From: Anaerolineae bacterium
Lineage (GTDB): Bacteria; Chloroflexota; Anaerolineae; Aggregatilineales; Phototrophicaceae
Reading direction: 5' to 3'
Length of the DNA stretch: 11,597 bases
NCBI GenBank assembly: GCA_020848855.1
Contig: JADLHH010000220.1
Span: 1-11,597, forward strand
Below, in pieces: positions 7,655 through 11,597 of the stretch. Made by a program: the position numbers and the translations under genes. Each line of letters opens with the position of its first letter. Position 1 is the first letter of the stretch. The notes below the pieces were generated by a model. It ran no database searches, was not told the origin of the DNA, and worked only from the letters and a program-made list of their open reading frames with translations.

Positions 7655-8710
7655 CTATTCTGACAGGCGCTGCCGCCAACTGGCGACGATCTCCTCAAAG
7701 ATGTCGTCGAGCGAGCGGGTGATATCCCATCCCGGCAGGCTGCGCCGCAGGTGGTCGAGGTTCGAAATATAGCAGATGTGATCGCCCGACCGCGCCGTGT
7801 CGTCGTAGCGGTAGCGCATCGGCTTGGCGGTGAGCTGCTCGACACGGGCAAACGCTTCGAGGATCGACACGGTATTGCCGCGCCCGCCGCCGAGATTGAA
7901 GACCGCGCCGGACTGCGGGTGCTGGTAGAATAGCTCGATTGCGCGCGCCACATCATAGGCGTGGATATTATCACGAACCTGCTTGCCTTTGTAGCCGTAG
8001 ATCGTGTATTCGCGCGCCTCGACGTTGCAGCGGATCAGATAGCTGAGGAAGCCGTGCATTTCGACGCCGGAGTGATTCGGTCCGGTGAGGCAGCCGCCGC
8101 GCAGGACGCAGGTTTTCATGCCGAAATAACGTCCGTATTCCTGCACCAGCACGTCGGCGGCAACCTTCGACGCGCCGAACAGCGAGTGCTTCGATTGGTC
8201 AATTGGGAACGATTCGTCGATGCCGTCGGCGAAAGCTGGGTCGGCGTAGTCCCAGCGCGTCGCCAATTCGACCAGCGGAATCGTGTTGGGGCGGTCGCCG
8301 TAGACCTTGTTGGTGGACATATGCGCGAAGACGGCTTCCGAGGCTGCGCGTCGCGTCGCTTCCAGCAGGTTGAGCGTGCCGCCCGCGTTCACGTCGAAAT
8401 CGTCAAACGGGCGCGATGCCGCCAGATCGTGGCTGGGCTGCGCTGCCGCGTGGACGATCATGTCCGGCTTGATCTGCTCTACGAGCGCCAGCACGCCCGC
8501 GCGGTCGCGGATATCGAGGTCGAAGTAGGTGAAATTCCGGCAGGTCGCCTGCAGGCGGTGCTGATTCCAGCGGGTGTCGCCCTTTTCGCCGAAGAAATCG
8601 CGGCGCATGTTGTTATCGACGCCGTAAACGTGCCAGCCGAGCGTGTCGAAATACGCCACTACTTCTGACCCGATCAGCCCGCTCGAACCCGTGACGATCA
8701 ACCGCTTCAC
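7655..8710 (-). CDS. CDP-paratose 2-epimerase-like SDR, catalytic Tyr replaced by Phe
   Basis: 351 residues from GTG 8710. Rossmann [10 protein letters not shown] (7-16), V-D-N-N (31-34), H-A-A-A-Q-P (87-92), [13 protein letters not shown] (105-117), S-T-N-K-V-Y-G-D (132-139), G-K-Q-V-R-D (242-247) and F-N-L-G-G-G near the end. The STNKVYGD and GKQVRD blocks match tyvelose-type CDP-paratose 2-epimerases as I remember them. The usual Y-x-x-x-K reads F178-G-A-S-K182 (SLFGASK), so the catalytic tyrosine is missing; this may be normal for a subgroup. It would act in the cytoplasm on a nucleotide-sugar. GTG overlaps the SGNH gene's TGA by four bases and a GAGGG lies nine bases upstream (8720-8724). 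The open frame to 9013 is a shadow of the SGNH gene. Confidence 0.85.
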   Translation of the reverse strand: MKRLIVTGSSGLIGSEVVAYFDTLGWHVYGVDNNMRRDFFGEKGDTRWNQHRLQATCRNFTYFDLDIRDRAGVLALVEQIKPDMIVHAAAQPSHDLAASRPFDDFDVNAGGTLNLLEATRRAASEAVFAHMSTNKVYGDRPNTIPLVELATRWDYADPAFADGIDESFPIDQSKHSLFGASKVAADVLVQEYGRYFGMKTCVLRGGCLTGPNHSGVEMHGFLSYLIRCNVEAREYTIYGYKGKQVRDNIHAYDVARAIELFYQHPQSGAVFNLGGGRGNTVSILEAFARVEQLTAKPMRYRYDDTARSGDHICYISNLDHLRRSLPGWDITRSLDDIFEEIVASWRQRLSE

Positions 8711-10035
8711 GATCCCTGTCCCTCGTTCATGATGGCGTTGTAAAGCTGGTCGGCGGCGAGCCGATGCGCCTCGACATTCGGATGCGAGTCGAAGCGGTTG
8801 ACGGTGATTTCGCTCACGCGCCTGCCGCGCAGCACGTCGGTCATGTCGACCACCGGCACGCCCTGCGATGTGAAGAAGTCGCGCACGCGCGCCGTCGCCG
8901 GGGTGGACGCCTCGACTTCGGCAAGCTGGGGCCAGACCAGCACGATCAGCCGGGCATTGTGGTTCTGTGCCCAGACGACGAATTCGTACAGGCGCGGAAC
9001 CTGCTGCTCCCACAGCGCATCGTCCATGTGCGCGCCGATCAGGTCATAGGCGAAGCTCGATGCCCGCTGCGCCGACGTGAACTGGAGCAGATTGTAGTAG
9101 ATGTAATTCGGCAGGAAAAACGTGCGAATCACCCACGCCGCCGCCTCGTTCTGGGGGAAAGCGAAATTATTGTCCGGGTTGTCCGCCGGGTCTGCCAGCA
9201 GGTAATCGATGTCGTTGAGATAGTACGACAGGATGACGATGTTCGGGCGATACGGGTACGAATCAAGTTCGTATAACTCGGTGTCGCTGTCCAAGCCGGA
9301 GCGGGCGATCAGGTTCACGTCGTAGCCCGCGCCGAGTTCGCGCTCCAGAATCTGCGGGAAGGTATCGTCGATATTGTCGATGCCGTGCCCCATCGCAAAC
9401 GAATCGCCCACAACGGCGACGCGCGTCAAGCCGGGCGCGTCGGGCGTCGGCTCGTAATCGCGGAATTCGAGCGAATTCAGGTGCGCCCAGCCGAAATTCT
9501 CATACCACCAGTAGTTCATCGCCGTGAAGCCGTAGCCGTCGGTGGTGATGTAGAACACGCGCAAGTAGCCTTCGGCGATGAAGCAGATCGCCACCAGCGT
9601 CGTGAGCGTGATCATCACGCCGGTGAGCCTGCTCCTGCCGAGCTTGCCCGCCATCGCACGCAGTTCCGGCTGGCGCGCGTCATAGGCGATCAGGTAGACG
9701 AAGCCCCACAGCGCGACCAGGATGATGACGAACTCGACCGGGGTGAGCGGGCGTCCGTTGGTGGGCTGATACGCCACGATCCAGATCACGAGCGCGGCGA
9801 CGATGTAGACGAGCACGACCAGCCAGTAGAGAATCGGATGCTGCCGCAGCCCGCGCACCGGCGCGGCGATGATGCGGCGCAGCGGCGACGGGAGCAGCCC
9901 GGCAGCCGTCACCAGCCAGAGGATTATCACCAGCGGCAGACACCAGCCGGCGTCTGGCATGGACGATGCCTGTGCCGCCGCGACGGTTGCTCCCGCCAGC
10001 AGCAGAACCCAGAGTCCGCCGGTCAGCCGCGTCAT
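8707..10035 (-). CDS. Polytopic SGNH/GDSL hydrolase with five N-terminal membrane segments
   Basis: 442 residues from ATG 10035. Five hydrophobic segments (about 5-22, 33-49, 69-88, 99-118, 138-156). The basic loops after segment 2 (P-L-R-R...R-G-L-R) and after segment 4 (R-x-x-x-L-R...K-L-G-R-S-R) fit the cytoplasmic side, leaving the C-terminal enzyme outside. SGNH blocks: V-V-G-D-S-F (208-213, Ser212), YYLNDID (271-277, Asn274) and D416-S-H418-P-N near the C-terminus. [11 protein letters not shown] (183-193) corresponds to the same pre-catalytic segment as in the two operon B copies, so the three share an ancestor. It probably removes or adds acyl groups on a surface glycan. ATG overlaps the lipoprotein gene's TGA by four bases; GGGA six bases upstream supports it. 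Confidence 0.85.
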   Translation of the reverse strand: MTRLTGGLWVLLLAGATVAAAQASSMPDAGWCLPLVIILWLVTAAGLLPSPLRRIIAAPVRGLRQHPILYWLVVLVYIVAALVIWIVAYQPTNGRPLTPVEFVIILVALWGFVYLIAYDARQPELRAMAGKLGRSRLTGVMITLTTLVAICFIAEGYLRVFYITTDGYGFTAMNYWWYENFGWAHLNSLEFRDYEPTPDAPGLTRVAVVGDSFAMGHGIDNIDDTFPQILERELGAGYDVNLIARSGLDSDTELYELDSYPYRPNIVILSYYLNDIDYLLADPADNPDNNFAFPQNEAAAWVIRTFFLPNYIYYNLLQFTSAQRASSFAYDLIGAHMDDALWEQQVPRLYEFVVWAQNHNARLIVLVWPQLAEVEASTPATARVRDFFTSQGVPVVDMTDVLRGRRVSEITVNRFDSHPNVEAHRLAADQLYNAIMNEGQGS

Positions 10036-10859
10036 TCGGCGTCCCGCGCGCAGCGAAAACCGATGAACCAATCGCGCTCCGTCGGGGATATACGGAAGCG
10101 GATGGTGGCGGTGGCGGCGTAGTCCAGATAGCTATAGATGCCGCCGCGATACACGCGCAGGCTGGTGGTGTCGTTGACATCCTCCCGACCATCGTTCGCA
10201 TCGTAGGGGTAGCGGGCGTAGATGCTGCTGACCCACTCGAACACATTGCCCGCCATATCGAGCGCGCCGACCCACGACGCACCCGACGGGCGGCTGCCGA
10301 CATCGACGGTTTGCCCTGGGGTGTTGCGGTCGAAGACCAGCCGAGAGATTTCGAGATCGCTGCCCCACAGATACAGCAGATTGTCGGGACCACGCGCGGC
10401 ATATTCCCACTCGGCTTCGGTGGGCAGCCGCCCGCCGCGCGCGGCGCAGAAGTCGCGCGCTTCCGACCAGAGCAGATTTTCGCGCGGCTGGTTCTCGCCC
10501 GTGCCGTGACCGGTCGAGCCGTACTGCGCGTTGGTCACTTCGGTGCGGTCGATCCAGTAGGGCTGGTCGAAGCAGATTTCGTGTTCGGGGCGCTCGTCGC
10601 GCCGCCCTTCCTCATGCCCCATGATGAAGCAGCCCGGCGGAACCAGCGCCATTTCAACGCCGTCGAACGCCTGAACGACCGGCGTCCAGTCGGCGTTATG
10701 CGCCACTGGCTGCTCCGGCAGGGTAATAGTCACGGGCGTCGCGGTCGGCGGAATCGGGCTGGCGGTCGGGGCGAGCGTCGGCGGGGTGGACGGAGTAGGG
10801 CTGCAAGCGGCGATTACCGCAAGAAGGAAACCATTGAGTTGAAGCCAGTTAATTTTCAC
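10032..10859 (-). CDS. Lipoprotein with SUMF1/formylglycine-generating-enzyme fold, cysteines of the active site absent
   Basis: 275 residues from GTG 10859. Signal peptide ending V-I-A-A-C (lipid Cys19), then a Pro/Thr-rich linker (21-48) and the FGE-sulfatase fold: G-C-F-I-M-G-H-E (76-83), Y-W-I-D-R-T-E-V-T-N-A-Q-Y (101-113), WSEARDFC (131-138), GGRLPTEAEWEYAARG (142-157), G-N-V-F-E-W-V (204-210), R-V-Y-R-G-G (235-240) and IGFRCA (266-271). True formylglycine-generating enzymes carry two cysteines just after the R-G-G-S segment; here I see G-I-Y-S-Y-L-D-Y with none, so sulfatase activation is unlikely. The region between N-A-Q-Y and W-S-E-A is short for the family. Function unknown; it may bind a surface glycan or protein. 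First gene of operon A. An ATG at 10949 would start upstream of the candidate promoter and spoil the signal peptide. Confidence 0.82.
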   Translation of the reverse strand: MKINWLQLNGFLLAVIAACSPTPSTPPTLAPTASPIPPTATPVTITLPEQPVAHNADWTPVVQAFDGVEMALVPPGCFIMGHEEGRRDERPEHEICFDQPYWIDRTEVTNAQYGSTGHGTGENQPRENLLWSEARDFCAARGGRLPTEAEWEYAARGPDNLLYLWGSDLEISRLVFDRNTPGQTVDVGSRPSGASWVGALDMAGNVFEWVSSIYARYPYDANDGREDVNDTTSLRVYRGGIYSYLDYAATATIRFRISPTERDWFIGFRCARDAE

Positions 10860-10901
10860 TGCCAATACGCTTACGAGTACAGCGCCAATATCACGGTGAA
10901 G

Positions 10902-10930
10902 ATTATGCCCACGAGCGCAGTCTGAAGCAA
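10902..10930 (-). promoter_or_regulatory. Candidate sigma-70 type promoter of operon A
   Basis: On the minus strand: -35 TTGCTT (10925-10930, weak), 17-base spacer, -10 CATAAT (10902-10907, 5/6). A start near 10895 gives a leader of about 35 bases before GTG 10859, and it would exclude the ATG at 10949. Assigned by eye. Confidence 0.42.
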
Positions 10931-10942
10931 GCGCCAAGTCTG

Positions 10943-10971
10943 TCGGCAAACCGGTGCTGCTGTAGTATATT
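10943..10971 (+). promoter_or_regulatory. Candidate sigma-70 type promoter of the glucokinase gene
   Basis: -35 TCGGCA (10943-10948, 4/6), 17-base spacer, -10 TATATT (10966-10971, 5/6). It lies back to back with the operon A promoter, with about 12 bases between the two -35 boxes, so a shared regulator could act here. Assigned by eye. Confidence 0.38.
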
Positions 10972-11061
10972 TGAGGTGGACTCTTGAGATGGGAAAAACG
11001 GGGGCGAGAAAATGAGTATTCTGGGAGTCGATATGTCGGTATACAGCAGTCCCACGGATAC

Positions 11062-11066
11062 GGAGG
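11062..11066 (+). promoter_or_regulatory. Ribosome-binding site, best of three candidate starts
   Basis: GGAGG five bases before ATG 11072. The two upstream in-frame ATGs have weaker sites: GGGAG five bases before 11033, and GAG near 11012. Confidence 0.5.
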
Positions 11067-11071
11067 AAGAC

Positions 11072-11597
11072 ATGGGCGGAGACCCTCAAGAGCTTGAATA
11101 TGTCGTGAGCGGCGGCGATGGCAGGGTGATCCTCGGCATCGACGTTGGCGGCAGTGGAATCAAGGGCGCGCCGGTCGATACCGAAGCCGGCACGCTGCTG
11201 GCGCCGCGCTTCCGGGTGGTGACACCGCAGCCGGCTACCGTCGACGACGTGGTGGACTGCATTGGTCGGGTCGTGGAGCATTTCAACTGGCAGAGCGAAA
11301 TCGGCTGCGGCTTTCCGACGGTCGTCAAGAAGGGCACGATCTACACGGCGGCGAACATCGACAAATCGTGGATTGGTGTCGACGCCAAAGCGATGATCGA
11401 ACACCGGACGCAGTGCCGCACCCATCTGATCAATGATGCGGACGCGGCGGGACTGGCGGAGATGCACTTCGGCGCGGGCGTGGATGTCGCCGGCGTTGTC
11501 CTGATGGTGACGGTTGGCACCGGACTGGGTACGGCGCTGTTCGTGAATGGCGAACTGCTGCCGAACACCGAGCTGGGGCATATTATCGTGCGCGGCA
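11072..11597 (+). CDS. ppgK: Polyphosphate glucokinase (ROK family), 5' part; 3' end off window
   Basis: 175 codons visible, open at the right edge. [18 protein letters not shown] (21-38) is the ROK phosphate-binding start with the G-S-G-I-K-G form typical of polyphosphate-dependent glucokinases. T-P-Q-P-A-T (51-56), G-C-G-F-P-T-V-V (78-85), A-A-N-I-D-x-S-W (93-100), the catalytic [12 protein letters not shown] (120-131), [10 protein letters not shown] (148-157) and P-N-T-E-L-G-H (164-170) follow in order. It phosphorylates glucose to glucose-6-phosphate in the cytoplasm, using polyphosphate and probably ATP, feeding glycolysis and nucleotide-sugar synthesis. ATGs at 11012, 11033 and 11072 are all in frame; 11072 has the strongest ribosome-binding site and leaves the shortest (18-residue) acidic N-terminal extension. 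About a third of the protein should be missing at the right. Confidence 0.9.
   Translation, partial: MGGDPQELEYVVSGGDGRVILGIDVGGSGIKGAPVDTEAGTLLAPRFRVVTPQPATVDDVVDCIGRVVEHFNWQSEIGCGFPTVVKKGTIYTAANIDKSWIGVDAKAMIEHRTQCRTHLINDADAAGLAEMHFGAGVDVAGVVLMVTVGTGLGTALFVNGELLPNTELGHIIVRG

Noticed and set aside
9966..10925. Long open frame on the plus strand opposite the SUMF1 lipoprotein and SGNH gene start
   Set aside because: Its protein is rich in Arg/Ala/Asp without a recognisable domain, while the minus strand carries clear family motifs throughout. It is an antisense artefact of high GC.
10871..11581. Minus-strand open frame covering the glucokinase
   Set aside because: The plus strand encodes an unmistakable ROK kinase over the same bases; the antisense frame has no domain signature.
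1..11597. Defence system, phage or mobile island
   Set aside because: No nuclease, helicase, integrase, toxin/antitoxin or transposase motif appears in any convincing frame. The gene content is glycan biosynthesis and modification plus a glucokinase.

Overview
This GC-rich window looks like a piece of a Chloroflexota (probably Anaerolineae-type) chromosome. That rests on overall gene character: a lipoprotein with a long Pro/Thr linker, a polyphosphate-type ROK glucokinase, and multi-spanning surface-glycan proteins with GTG/TTG starts. It is an inference; there is no rRNA or other marker to confirm it. I see no tRNA, rRNA, CRISPR array, insertion sequence or phage gene.

Layout, right to left along the minus strand. 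Operon A (10859 down to 5895) holds five genes: a SUMF1-fold lipoprotein, a polytopic SGNH hydrolase, a CDP-paratose 2-epimerase-like SDR, a DPM-synthase-like family 2 glycosyltransferase and a UDP-glucose 4-epimerase-like SDR. Three of its four junctions are 4-base stop/start overlaps and the fourth is a 15-base gap. A plausible promoter lies at 10902-10930. Operon B (5252 down past the left edge) holds a large multi-spanning membrane protein that looks like a GT-C/YfhO-type glycosyltransferase, an exported glucose/sorbosone-dehydrogenase-type beta-propeller, and two tandem membrane-anchored SGNH hydrolases. Its genes are also spaced by -4 to +2 bases. The second SGNH gene is interrupted by an in-frame TAG.

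Two plus-strand genes flank operon A. One is a small exported six-cysteine protein (5392-5859) lying between the operons. The other is the start of a polyphosphate glucokinase (from about 11072) that runs off the right edge and is divergent from operon A.

Taken together, the two minus-strand operons read as a cell-surface glycan locus: nucleotide-sugar epimerisation and lipid-linked sugar transfer in the cytoplasm, a membrane glycosyltransferase, and several extracytoplasmic enzymes (three SGNH esterase/acyltransferase-type proteins, a sugar-dehydrogenase-type propeller, a FGE-fold lipoprotein) that could modify the product outside the membrane. The individual families are known. The arrangement, especially three SGNH proteins with two different membrane topologies around one glycosylation unit, is the part I would look at as possibly undescribed. 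Only the left end (SGNH pseudogene, about 20 codons missing by comparison with its paralogue) and the right end (glucokinase) are cut by the window. No gene-free stretch exceeds 300 bases.
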